From positions 1 through 9,345 of the forward strand of contig CAJKPX010000080.1 of assembly GCA_905201895.1 (NCBI GenBank): 9,345 nucleotides of DNA, given 5' to 3'. The notes under the pieces are model-generated. The model searched no databases, was not told the origin of the DNA, and saw only the letters and a list, made by a program, of their open reading frames with translations. This stretch comes from an uncultured Eubacteriales bacterium. GTDB lineage: Bacteria; Bacillota; Clostridia; Oscillospirales; CAG-272. This document shows positions 1 through 5,788 of the stretch, one piece after another; position 1 is the stretch's first letter, and each line of letters starts with the position of its first letter. The translations under genes were made by a program, and so were the position numbers.

Positions 1-154
1 TCGAAACAAAAATAGCAGACAGCACTTTGTGCTATCTGCTATGCGTAAGGGATTCGGAACCCAAACGCGCTCCCTTTTGCAGAAACTCCCTCCTCTGCTT
101 TGGCGCGCGTTCTAGCGAATCATTGATTCGCGGGGCTCGAATCGAGATCGTACG
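1..154 (-). repeat. Tandem tRNA-3'-end-like/terminator module, copy 1
   Basis: This is the first of two adjacent direct repeats with a period of 154 bp. Read on the minus strand, the module contains a GCGAATC hairpin (115-131), a variable middle, a stretch at 43-62 that copies the T-arm and 3' acceptor strand of the neighbouring tRNA-Arg (GGGTTC-C-GAATCCCTTACGC, one extra base in the loop), and then an intrinsic-terminator hairpin (12-42) with a T-rich tail. The module cannot fold as a full tRNA because no D-arm or anticodon arm precedes the T-arm-like part. Its left edge coincides with the window start, so further copies may lie outside. No convincing protein is encoded. The function is unknown; a degenerate tRNA-gene duplication or a mobile tRNA-tail repeat are both possible. 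Confidence 0.8.
3..42 (-). terminator. Intrinsic terminator of module copy 1
   Basis: On the minus strand a 14-bp stem (12-25 against 29-42, one A.C mismatch) with a 3-nt loop is followed by TTTTTGTTT. This is the layout of a Rho-independent terminator for leftward transcription. It sits directly after the tRNA-like ACGC end, just as the terminator of the real tRNA does. Confidence 0.7.
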
Positions 155-308
155 TCGAAACAAAAATAGCAGACAGCACTTTGTGCTATCTGCTATGCGT
201 AAGGGATTCAGAACCCAAACGCGCGCCCATTTGCAAAAACTCCATTCCCTTGTTTTGGCGCGCGTTCTAGCGAATCACAGATTCGCGGGGCTCGAATCGA
301 TATCGTAC
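155..308 (-). repeat. Tandem tRNA-3'-end-like/terminator module, copy 2
   Basis: This is the second copy, about 90 percent identical to copy 1 by eye, with about a dozen substitutions and one single-base insertion concentrated in the middle (about 225-252). The first 55 bases are identical between copies. The tRNA-like part is at 197-216 (GGGTTC-T-GAATCCCTTACGC on the minus strand), the GCGAATC hairpin at 270-286 and the terminator hairpin at 166-196. It joins directly to the terminator of the true tRNA-Arg gene through the same TCGTAC junction that separates copies 1 and 2. The tRNA gene therefore occupies the place of a third, intact unit. Confidence 0.8.
157..196 (-). terminator. Intrinsic terminator of module copy 2
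   Basis: The hairpin is identical to that of copy 1: stem 166-179 with 183-196, followed on the minus strand by TTTTTGTTT. With the terminator at 317-354 and the one in copy 1, it makes three leftward terminators in series within 350 bp. Confidence 0.7.
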
Positions 309-316
309 ACTATAAC

Positions 317-354
317 AAAATATGGGAACCATGCAAGCATGGTTCCCATATTTT
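317..354 (-). terminator. Rho-independent terminator of tRNA-Arg
   Basis: A near-perfect inverted repeat (317-333 with 338-354, 17 bp, loop CAAG on the plus strand) begins at the last base of the tRNA CCA tail. On the minus strand its 3' arm ends in a run of four T, followed by GTTATAG. It would end transcription of the tRNA immediately after the encoded CCA. Confidence 0.8.
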
Positions 355-430
355 GGCACGGCGTAAGGGATTCGAACCCCCGACCTTTTGGTTCGTAGCC
401 AAACACTCTATCCAGCTGAGCTAACGCCGC
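354..430 (-). tRNA. tRNA-Arg (anticodon ACG), CCA encoded
   Basis: The 77-nt minus-strand gene folds as a complete cloverleaf. The acceptor strands GCGGCGU and ACGCCGU pair with a G1.U72 wobble at the end. The D-stem is GCUC/GAGU. The anticodon stem UUUGG/CCAAA carries loop CUACGAA, giving anticodon ACG. The variable loop is AGGUC. The T-stem GGGGG/CCCUU has two G.U pairs and loop UUCGAAU. The discriminator is G and CCA is encoded. The anticodon reads CGN arginine codons, presumably after A34 is deaminated to inosine by TadA, as in other bacteria. The gene is transcribed alone, with its own promoter and terminator. Its 3' end is the sequence imitated in the two repeats downstream. Confidence 0.97.
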
Positions 431-459
431 ATATCGGGTACGTTTTTTCGTACTCATAT

Positions 460-488
460 ATTATACTACCTTTGTCTCGATTTGTCAA
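460..488 (-). promoter_or_regulatory. Sigma-A promoter of tRNA-Arg with UP-like A-tracts
   Basis: On the minus strand the -35 box TTGACA (483-488) and -10 box TATAAT (460-465) both match consensus and are separated by 17 bp. Immediately upstream (489-535) are phased A-runs of the kind that act as UP elements on stable-RNA promoters. A small hairpin, GTACG with loop of six T on the plus strand and CGTAC (438-453), lies around the start of the leader that RNase P would remove. Confidence 0.85.
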
Positions 489-558
489 GCCTTTTTTTCA
501 AAAAGTTTTACTTTTTTTCAAGTTTTCTTTTTTGCATCCTGCAAACCGAGACAAAAGC
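489..558. other. AT-rich gene-free spacer
   Basis: No gene is visible between the tRNA promoter and the terminator of the mannoside operon. The stretch is rich in A/T runs and contains a repeated CTTTTTTTCAA motif (491 and 511 regions) and a short hairpin TTTGCA-TCC-TGCAAA at 531-545 that lacks a T-run on either side. The A-tracts nearest to 489 probably belong to the tRNA promoter. Confidence 0.5.
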
Positions 559-609
559 GGAACAGGGACCCGATCTGCCGACAAAGCATGATGCAGTCGG
601 GTCCGTTCC
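559..609 (-). terminator. Terminator after the mannoside operon
   Basis: A long inverted repeat (559-578 with 593-609) lies 10 bp after the stop codon of the ROK kinase gene. Its arms share GGAAC, GGACCCGA and CTGC blocks, with small bulges and a 14-nt loop. On the minus strand it is followed by GCTTTTGT, so the T-run is short. It most likely ends the three-gene operon. Confidence 0.65.
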
Positions 610-618
610 ACGGTTATT

Positions 619-1581
619 TTAATGCGCGTATGCCGCGAGAGAAAGGGCGGCGTAGTCTCCAACCGTCTCACCCAAGCCTGCGGGCAGAATCTCGCAGACC
701 GCTCTTGCGTTCTCGAGCGCCATGCGCGAGAGCGTGCGCTCCATGCCCTCTGCCAAGAGATGCGACGAACGCATGTAAACACCGCCGAGAATGATGCATT
801 CGGGGTTGAGAATGTCGATCAAAATCGCCAGCGTTTCGCCGAGCATCTCTCCGCAATAGCGATAAATCTTTCGGCAAAAGGCGTCTCCCTCGTCGGCAAG
901 CTCCGCGATGGTCTTTGCCGAGATCGCGTCGATGCTGCCCGAATATTCGATCAGCGGTGCGGCTGCGATCGGGTCCTTTTGTGCGGCAAGCTTACCCTGC
1001 TGCTCAAGTCCCCCTCCGCTGCAAAAGCCCTCGCAGGAGCCTCTCTTATTATATCCGATGGGACCGTCGCGGCGCAGGCGAACGTGTCCGATCTCGCCCG
1101 CGTTTCCGTTCGTTCCGCTAAAGAGCCGTCCGTCAAGGATCAGTCCTGCGCCCAGACCCGTGCCGAAGGTGAGAAAGATCACGTTCTGCTTGCCGCGTCC
1201 CGCACCGTAGCGCCACTCGGCGATCGCGCAGGCGTTGGCATCGTTTTCCAGCGCAGTGGGGATATGCGTGCGCGACTCAAAAAACTCGGTGATATGCACG
1301 TCATCCCATCCGGGAAGATTGGGCGGCGACTGAATAATACCGCGCCTTGAATCGAGCGGACCGCCGCTGCTGATGCCGATCGAATCGACGTCCGCCTCGG
1401 TCAGACCTTTTTCTGCGAGCAGCTCACGCATGAGCGAGAGCAGGCGCTCCATCACGTCCTCGGGGCTTCCCTTGGTTGCAAATTTTTTCTTTGCCAGAAT
1501 TTCGATCTCGCCATCCGTCTCGGCGCCGAGGGTCACGGCACATTTGGTGCCGCCGATATCAAGTCCGATCAGATACCTCAT
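619..1581 (-). CDS. ROK-family sugar kinase (candidate mannokinase)
   Basis: The 320-residue protein is predicted to transfer phosphate from ATP to a hexose in the cytoplasm. The phosphate-binding loop DIGGTK is at residues 8-13. ENDANA (112-117) contains the expected catalytic base Asp114. GTGLGAG (140-146) is the second nucleotide-binding motif, GEIGH (162-166) the ROK histidine motif, and LNPECIILGG (258-267) the C-terminal family motif. Length is normal for ROK kinases. The zinc segment is unusual: where relatives have CxCGxxGCxE, this protein has YNKRGSCEGFC (177-187), without the first two cysteines and with the remaining Cys shifted. The start codon overlaps the isomerase stop codon as ATGA, with AAGGGGAG six bases upstream, so translation is probably coupled. 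Operon context suggests mannose as substrate; glucose, fructose or N-acetylmannosamine cannot be excluded. Confidence 0.9.
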   Translation of the reverse strand: MRYLIGLDIGGTKCAVTLGAETDGEIEILAKKKFATKGSPEDVMERLLSLMRELLAEKGLTEADVDSIGISSGGPLDSRRGIIQSPPNLPGWDDVHITEFFESRTHIPTALENDANACAIAEWRYGAGRGKQNVIFLTFGTGLGAGLILDGRLFSGTNGNAGEIGHVRLRRDGPIGYNKRGSCEGFCSGGGLEQQGKLAAQKDPIAAAPLIEYSGSIDAISAKTIAELADEGDAFCRKIYRYCGEMLGETLAILIDILNPECIILGGVYMRSSHLLAEGMERTLSRMALENARAVCEILPAGLGETVGDYAALSLAAYAH

Positions 1582-2234
1582 CTCGGCTCCCCTTCTGCAG
1601 CAAAGAACTCGTCCTCCACGATCAGGCAGAGTGCGTGATAGATCGGCAGGTGCAGCTCCTGAATGCGGAAGGTTTCGCGGTCATGTACCGCAACGCAAAC
1701 GTTTGCAAGTTTACCGAGCTTGCCGCCGCCCTCACCCGTGAGAGCGACAACCTTCATCCCCTTTGCAAGTGCCACCTTTGCTGCAAGCACACCGCTGCGC
1801 GAGTTACCCGAGGTTGAAATGGCGATCAGAAGGTCGCCCGCGTTGCCGTAGCCATAGGTCTGCTGTGCAAACGCGAGATCGCCCGCAACGTCATTGGAGA
1901 ACGCCGTCTGGAGCGCCGAATTTTCCACCAGCGCGATCGCAGGGAGTGCCCCTTCAAGGTTGGCGGCAAGATAGTCGAAATCCTCGTCTGCCGTTTCGCG
2001 GAGACGCTCATTGAACGCCTTGTCGATCTTTCTCTTGAGCACAAAGCTCTTCATCAGCTCGCCCACGATATGGAGCGCGTCCGCCGCACTTCCGCCGCTT
2101 CCGCAAATGAGCACCTTGCCGCCGTTTCGGTAGGTTTCAATGATCGCATCCGCCGCGTGCGCAATGCTTTCCTCAAGATCGGCAAGCGCGGGATATCTTG
2201 CGATCAGCTCCTTCAGAATTGCTTGATTTTTCAT
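1578..2234 (-). CDS. GmhA-like SIS-domain sugar-phosphate isomerase
   Basis: The 218-residue protein belongs to the SIS-domain group of phosphoheptose isomerases, which interconvert ketose and aldose phosphates. The phosphate-binding motif CGSGGSAADALH is at 44-55 and STSGNS at 140-145; TGEGGGKL (166-173) and RIQELHLPIYH (190-200) are also characteristic. The residues matching the metal/catalytic set of GmhA (His61, Glu65, Gln172 and His180 in E. coli numbering) are all present as His55, Glu59, Gln192 and His200. Compared with E. coli GmhA there are about 26 extra residues between the first motif and the PAIAL strand (residues 66-97). The gene starts 23 bp after the beta-mannosidase with an AAAGGA ribosome site, and overlaps the ROK kinase by 4 bp. 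No heptose-synthesis genes are nearby, so a catabolic role, possibly mannose-6-phosphate to fructose-6-phosphate, is inferred. Confidence 0.88.
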   Translation of the reverse strand: MKNQAILKELIARYPALADLEESIAHAADAIIETYRNGGKVLICGSGGSAADALHIVGELMKSFVLKRKIDKAFNERLRETADEDFDYLAANLEGALPAIALVENSALQTAFSNDVAGDLAFAQQTYGYGNAGDLLIAISTSGNSRSGVLAAKVALAKGMKVVALTGEGGGKLGKLANVCVAVHDRETFRIQELHLPIYHALCLIVEDEFFAAEGEPR

Positions 2235-2257
2235 ATTCTTCTCGTCCTTTCAGTTTA

Positions 2258-4657
2258 TCAAATAAAGAATGCATCGCCGTCAAAGCCTGCTTTTTTCATC
2301 ATGGCAAGATACTGATCCAGATCAAGCTTCTGCTCAATGCCGCTCATAAAGTGGTTCTTGCCGCAAACGGTTTTGCCGTCCAGCTCGTATTCCCACTCCA
2401 TCAGATAGAAACGGCTCTCCCCATCCGCATGCGGCAGGCATGCCAGCGTGGTGAGCGAATTGGGCAGCAGCTCGGTCTCGCCGCTCGAAAGCAGCGCATC
2501 GCCCGTGAGATCACGAACCGTCCAGCGTACCGTCACCGTGCGCTGCAGATCGCTCACACCGCGCATCTTGATGATGCCGCGAGCGGGCTCGGTACACATC
2601 AAAGCAAGCGGTGCCTGCGAGCGCTTGATGTAGGCATACGCCAGCTTCTTACCGCCGTAGTAGTCCACGATTGCGTCCGAAATCTGCGGCCAGCCGTCGA
2701 TCAGGTTCCACCAGATGATACCCGTGTGGAAATCCTTGCCGAGGCGGAACTTCTCGATAAAGAATTTCTTTGCCTCTGCCTGCGAGATCTGGCTTGCGGC
2801 AGCAAAGCGCTCAAGCTCACGAGGCTCCTCGGTGAAAATCGCGCGCACCTGCTTTGCCATGAGTCCGATGCGATAGGAATAGGTTGCTCCGGGCACAGGC
2901 TCAACGCAAGCGGCGTGCGACAGCCACTCCGCACCCGCAACGTCAATGCCCTCCTCTGCTCTCCAGCCGCGCATGCTCTCGGGCGAGAGGAATTTGGCAA
3001 GCGACTCGGGATTGGGGCATCCGTGATAGCCGATCTCGCTCGCAAAGCGGCAGACCGTTTTTTTGCCGTAGTATTCTCCCTTGAAATAGTCTCTCGGACC
3101 CCATCTGTGGTCCTCGGAGATCGGGAGCTTACGGCGGAACGCCTCCTCGTCAACGTAGGGCGAGGACGGCAGATAGGGGCGAGTGGAATCGAGGCGGTTG
3201 AGCACCTCCGGAATGATACGGCGCGTGAGAATATTGGTGTTGGGGTTGAGCGATGCAAAAACGTCGCACTCGTTGTCACCTGCCCAAACGAGGAGCGCGG
3301 GGTGCTGGCGGTATTTGCGCACAATCTGCTCCACCTCATATTCAAAGCGCTTTGCAAACTCGGCATCCTGCGGATACCAGCCGCAGCCCATTGCAAAATC
3401 CTGCCAGATGAGAATGCCGTTCTCGTCGCAGAAATCGAAGAAATCCTCGTGCTCATAGACGTTACCGCCCCAGCAGCGCACGATGTTGCAGTTGATGTCG
3501 GTGAGCATGGGCATGATGTCGGCAAGGCGCTCACGGTCACGCGAATGGAACGCGTCCACGGGCACCCAGTTGGTTCCCATTGCAAAAATGCGCTGTCCGT
3601 TTACGAGGAAGCAGAAGTCACCCTTACCCATCGGGGTATTGTCGGGCTCGATCACCGAGGTGCGTGTAAGCGATACGATGCGAACACCCATACGGAACAC
3701 GGTTTCGTCGATCAGCTCCTCGCCATGCCAAAGCTTGGCATGCACCTCATAGAGATTGGGCTCACCGTAGTTGCGCGGCATCCAGAATTTCGCATTTTTA
3801 AGCTTCACACCGAGCTTGCCTCCCACGTGCCAGAGCTTTTTGCGTGCGATGAAGCAGCTGTCACCGCAGGCACCCGAAATCTCGATTTCATAGTCGGTGG
3901 AAAAATCGGCATCAAGCGCGGTTTGGAAAGAGAATGTCAGCGATGCGGTCTTGGCTTCAAGATCGACCGATCCGGTGTAGCCATAGACCTCCACGATGCG
4001 GTTGTCGGCGTATTGGACAAGCGAAACGCCTCTCCAGAGTCCGCCCGACACGATGCGGGGCAGGATATCCCATCCAAAGCCGCCTGCCGCCTTGCGCAGA
4101 GAGAGAGATGCATAGTTATAGGGCTGCGCGCTCTCCATTGCCTCGGTGGGATAACGGCGCGCGTAAATGGTGGTGGGCTTGATATGTACCACCAGCTCGT
4201 TCTCGCCCACGATCAGCTTGTCCTCCACGCACACGCGGTGCTCAATAAACATATTTTCACATTCGAGAACGCGCTCGCCGTTGAGAAAGATTTCCGCCGC
4301 AGTGTCGACGCCCTCAAAGAGGAGTGAGAAACAGTCGGGATCGCCGTTAAAATCAAATTTGCGTGCATAATATTGGTGCATACACTCATACTGCTCCAGC
4401 TTGGTTACGTTCGTGCCGAAGAAGGGATCCTCGCAGAGTCCTGCACGGTGGAGATCAAGCTCAAAGTTTCCGGGCACACGTGCAGCAACGTTGCAGTATC
4501 CGCTCGCCTCAAGCGCGGCGAGCGTGCCGAGCGCAGGGGTGGCAAGCGTGTCGTCACGACGTGCACGGAAGCCGTCGCGCTTGAGACGGCTATCGGGAGC
4601 AAAAAAGAGTCTCCACGCACCGTCGAGCGAAATGCGTTTTTCTAACAGATGCTTCAT
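2258..4657 (-). CDS. GH2 beta-mannosidase, cytoplasmic
   Basis: The 799-residue enzyme should hydrolyse terminal beta-mannose from short mannosides. It has the GH2 order: N-terminal sugar-binding jelly roll (about 8-190), an immunoglobulin-like domain, a TIM barrel (about 340-680) and a C-terminal domain. The family stretches CWGGNVYE (395-402) and CDENGILIWQDF (410-421) are typical of beta-mannosidases. The acid/base is Glu463 in WAGDNE and the nucleophile Glu541 in FASEIG. WNLIDGWP (650-657) is also present. There is no signal peptide, so substrates must be imported. An in-frame TTG at 4666 adds three residues; an AAGGAAAGGAA ribosome site fits either start, and ATG at 4657 is preferred because MKHLLEKRISLDG resembles family N-termini. 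It is the first gene of the operon. Beta-mannosidase is well supported, but the natural substrate (mannan fragments or glycan beta-mannosides) is not visible. Confidence 0.93.
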   Translation of the reverse strand: MKHLLEKRISLDGAWRLFFAPDSRLKRDGFRARRDDTLATPALGTLAALEASGYCNVAARVPGNFELDLHRAGLCEDPFFGTNVTKLEQYECMHQYYARKFDFNGDPDCFSLLFEGVDTAAEIFLNGERVLECENMFIEHRVCVEDKLIVGENELVVHIKPTTIYARRYPTEAMESAQPYNYASLSLRKAAGGFGWDILPRIVSGGLWRGVSLVQYADNRIVEVYGYTGSVDLEAKTASLTFSFQTALDADFSTDYEIEISGACGDSCFIARKKLWHVGGKLGVKLKNAKFWMPRNYGEPNLYEVHAKLWHGEELIDETVFRMGVRIVSLTRTSVIEPDNTPMGKGDFCFLVNGQRIFAMGTNWVPVDAFHSRDRERLADIMPMLTDINCNIVRCWGGNVYEHEDFFDFCDENGILIWQDFAMGCGWYPQDAEFAKRFEYEVEQIVRKYRQHPALLVWAGDNECDVFASLNPNTNILTRRIIPEVLNRLDSTRPYLPSSPYVDEEAFRRKLPISEDHRWGPRDYFKGEYYGKKTVCRFASEIGYHGCPNPESLAKFLSPESMRGWRAEEGIDVAGAEWLSHAACVEPVPGATYSYRIGLMAKQVRAIFTEEPRELERFAAASQISQAEAKKFFIEKFRLGKDFHTGIIWWNLIDGWPQISDAIVDYYGGKKLAYAYIKRSQAPLALMCTEPARGIIKMRGVSDLQRTVTVRWTVRDLTGDALLSSGETELLPNSLTTLACLPHADGESRFYLMEWEYELDGKTVCGKNHFMSGIEQKLDLDQYLAMMKKAGFDGDAFFI

Positions 4658-4725
4658 TTTTGTCAAAATTCCTTTCCTTCGTTTTGGGAATCATTCTCTT
4701 TATCACTTTCACCCTTTCGGGGAAG

Positions 4726-4765
4726 ATTACAAGAAATCGGCACGGTTTTTCTTTACAATTCAAGA
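4726..4765 (-). promoter_or_regulatory. Candidate AraC-dependent promoter/operator of the mannoside operon
   Basis: On the minus strand a -10-like TGTAAT (4726-4731, one mismatch to TATAAT) has no acceptable -35 box at 16-18 bp. Upstream, where an activator overlapping -35 would bind, lies the dyad TTTTCTT-8 bp-AAGAAAA (about 4747-4768), whose core 4748-4765 recurs after araC. A promoter lacking -35 with an adjacent dyad is the usual layout for class II activation by AraC-type proteins. The assignment is inference. Confidence 0.4.
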
Positions 4766-4780
4766 AAAACATGGTATACT
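4752..4780 (+). promoter_or_regulatory. Sigma-A promoter of the araC-type gene
   Basis: The plus strand carries TTTACA (4752-4757), a 17-bp spacer, and TATACT (4775-4780) preceded by TGG, which gives an extended -10. It lies about 58 bp before the chosen araC start. Its -35 box sits inside the dyad element at 4748-4765, so a protein bound there would also block or modulate this promoter, consistent with autoregulation. Confidence 0.75.
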
Positions 4781-4837
4781 GATAAGAGCTACATGATGCG
4801 GCGGCTTGCCGCTTTATCACATGATGGGAGAATCTGC

Positions 4838-5698
4838 ATGGCAAAGCGTGAATTTTATCTGGAAAAGCTCAGACCGAATGTGGAGCGTCAATTTATATCG
4901 GTGCGAAAGAAGCACGGACCGCTCGACGGGCGATTTGCCAAAACCCTGCATTGGCACGATTACTACGAGCTTGAGCTGATCGTGGGCGGAAAGGGCGCGC
5001 ACGTATTCAACGGCGAGCGCTATCCGCTCGGCAGGGGCTGCGCCTATCTGCTCACTCCAAAGGATTTTCACACCGTGATCGAATCCGAGGAGGAACCGCT
5101 CGCGCTATACAATATCAATTTCAACGAACAAATCCTGCCGCCCGATATTCTGCAACAGCTGACGAACGCCCCCCGTGGAATTACGGTGCGTTTTGACGAG
5201 GGTGACACGCAACGCTTCTCTGCCCTTTGCGATGAGATGATTGCCGAGAGCAACGGAGAGGGCGCACACCGACGCGAGCTGCTGTCGGCGCTCTTTACGC
5301 AGCTTTTGATCGCGCTGATCCGACGCGGAGCAGCGAATGAGAGCCTTGACTCCAAGCAGCCCCAACAGCCCAGAGTCGGGCGCGTGATCGCGCATCTCAA
5401 GGCACATTTCCGCGAGCCGATCACGCTTGCCGAATGTGCGCGCATGGTCTACCTCACCCCAAACTATCTGGGCGAGATCTTCTTCCGCGAAACCGGCATG
5501 CGCTTTCAGGATTATCTGCGCCGCCTGCGCTTTGACTATGCGGTTGATCTTCTCCGTATGACCGACATCACGGTCGACGCGATCAGCTACCACGCAGGCT
5601 TTCCGTCAGCATCCTATTTTGCATCACTCTTCCGCCGTGAATACGGCATCACACCCACGCAATACCGAAGCCGTTTGAAGGCAACACAGAAGCCGTGA
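4838..5698 (+). CDS. AraC-family transcriptional regulator of the mannoside operon
   Basis: The 286-residue protein has an N-terminal cupin sensor domain with LHWHDYYELELI (37-48), the histidine/glutamate strand typical of sugar-sensing AraC proteins, and a C-terminal double helix-turn-helix. The first helix-turn-helix is ITLAECARMVYLTPNYLGEI (195-214). The second is ITVDAISYHAGFPSASYFAS (244-263), followed by LFRREYGITPTQYR, the family signature. The open frame extends upstream, but GGGAG at 4826-4830, seven bases before ATG 4838, sets this start and gives the usual family length. The gene is divergent from the beta-mannosidase, so it probably activates that operon in response to a mannoside or mannose derivative and may control itself. 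The ligand is inferred from context only. Confidence 0.92.
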   Translation: MAKREFYLEKLRPNVERQFISVRKKHGPLDGRFAKTLHWHDYYELELIVGGKGAHVFNGERYPLGRGCAYLLTPKDFHTVIESEEEPLALYNINFNEQILPPDILQQLTNAPRGITVRFDEGDTQRFSALCDEMIAESNGEGAHRRELLSALFTQLLIALIRRGAANESLDSKQPQQPRVGRVIAHLKAHFREPITLAECARMVYLTPNYLGEIFFRETGMRFQDYLRRLRFDYAVDLLRMTDITVDAISYHAGFPSASYFASLFRREYGITPTQYRSRLKATQKP

Positions 5699-5788
5699 TC
5701 CCCCGATCGCCTCGGCAATTGATTATCCACCTATATTATAGATCATATTTCTTTGCAATTCAAGACATAAATCACGGAAAAACTATTT
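5699..5788. other. Convergent intergenic region between araC and the symporter
   Basis: The 90-bp gap between two convergent genes holds no clear GC-rich terminator for either. It contains CACGG direct repeats (about 5773 and 5793), weak A/T inverted repeats that might act as a bidirectional terminator, the recurrent 18-mer (5748-5765) and a promoter on the minus strand (5735-5763). Confidence 0.5.
5735..5763 (-). promoter_or_regulatory. Sigma-A-like promoter reading into the 3' end of araC
   Basis: On the minus strand TTGAAT (5758-5763) is followed, after exactly 17 bp, by a perfect TATAAT (5735-5740). Transcription would start near 5727 and run leftward, antisense to araC, toward the mannoside operon. 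No coding sequence on that strand starts just downstream. The -35 box lies within the 18-mer repeat. It may be a real antisense promoter or an operator that resembles one. Confidence 0.5.

Noticed and set aside
1..308. CRISPR array
   Set aside because: Only two units of 154 bp with near-identical sequence throughout; there is no short repeat with unique spacers and no cas gene.
27..398. Open reading frame of 123 codons across the repeats and the tRNA
   Set aside because: It runs through two terminators and the complement of the tRNA; its apparent internal repeat comes from the DNA repeat, and there is no ribosome site.
1..430. Prophage or integrative element attachment site at the tRNA
   Set aside because: The duplicated 3' end of a tRNA is suggestive, but no integrase, excisionase or phage gene is in view, and the copies are only 154 bp apart with an inserted base. 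Kept only as one explanation in the findings.
622..1350. 242-codon plus-strand frame over the ROK gene
   Set aside because: The minus strand carries all ROK motifs in an operon; the plus frame has no known features.
2198..4327. 709-codon open frame opposite the beta-mannosidase gene
   Set aside because: The opposite strand encodes a full GH2 enzyme with intact catalytic motifs; the antisense frame is open by codon bias and shows no domain.
4649..4837. N-terminal extension of the AraC protein to 349 residues
   Set aside because: It would read through the araC promoter and has no ribosome site; GGGAG before 4838 and family length favour the shorter form.
4658..4837. Catabolite-control cre site in the mannoside intergenic region
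   Set aside because: No segment matches the cre consensus closely enough; GGTGAAAGTGATAAAG is only a vague likeness.
5699..5788. Strong intrinsic terminators for araC and the symporter
   Set aside because: Only a 4-bp CCGA/TCGG stem without a T-run and weak A/T pairings are present, so no terminator is called.
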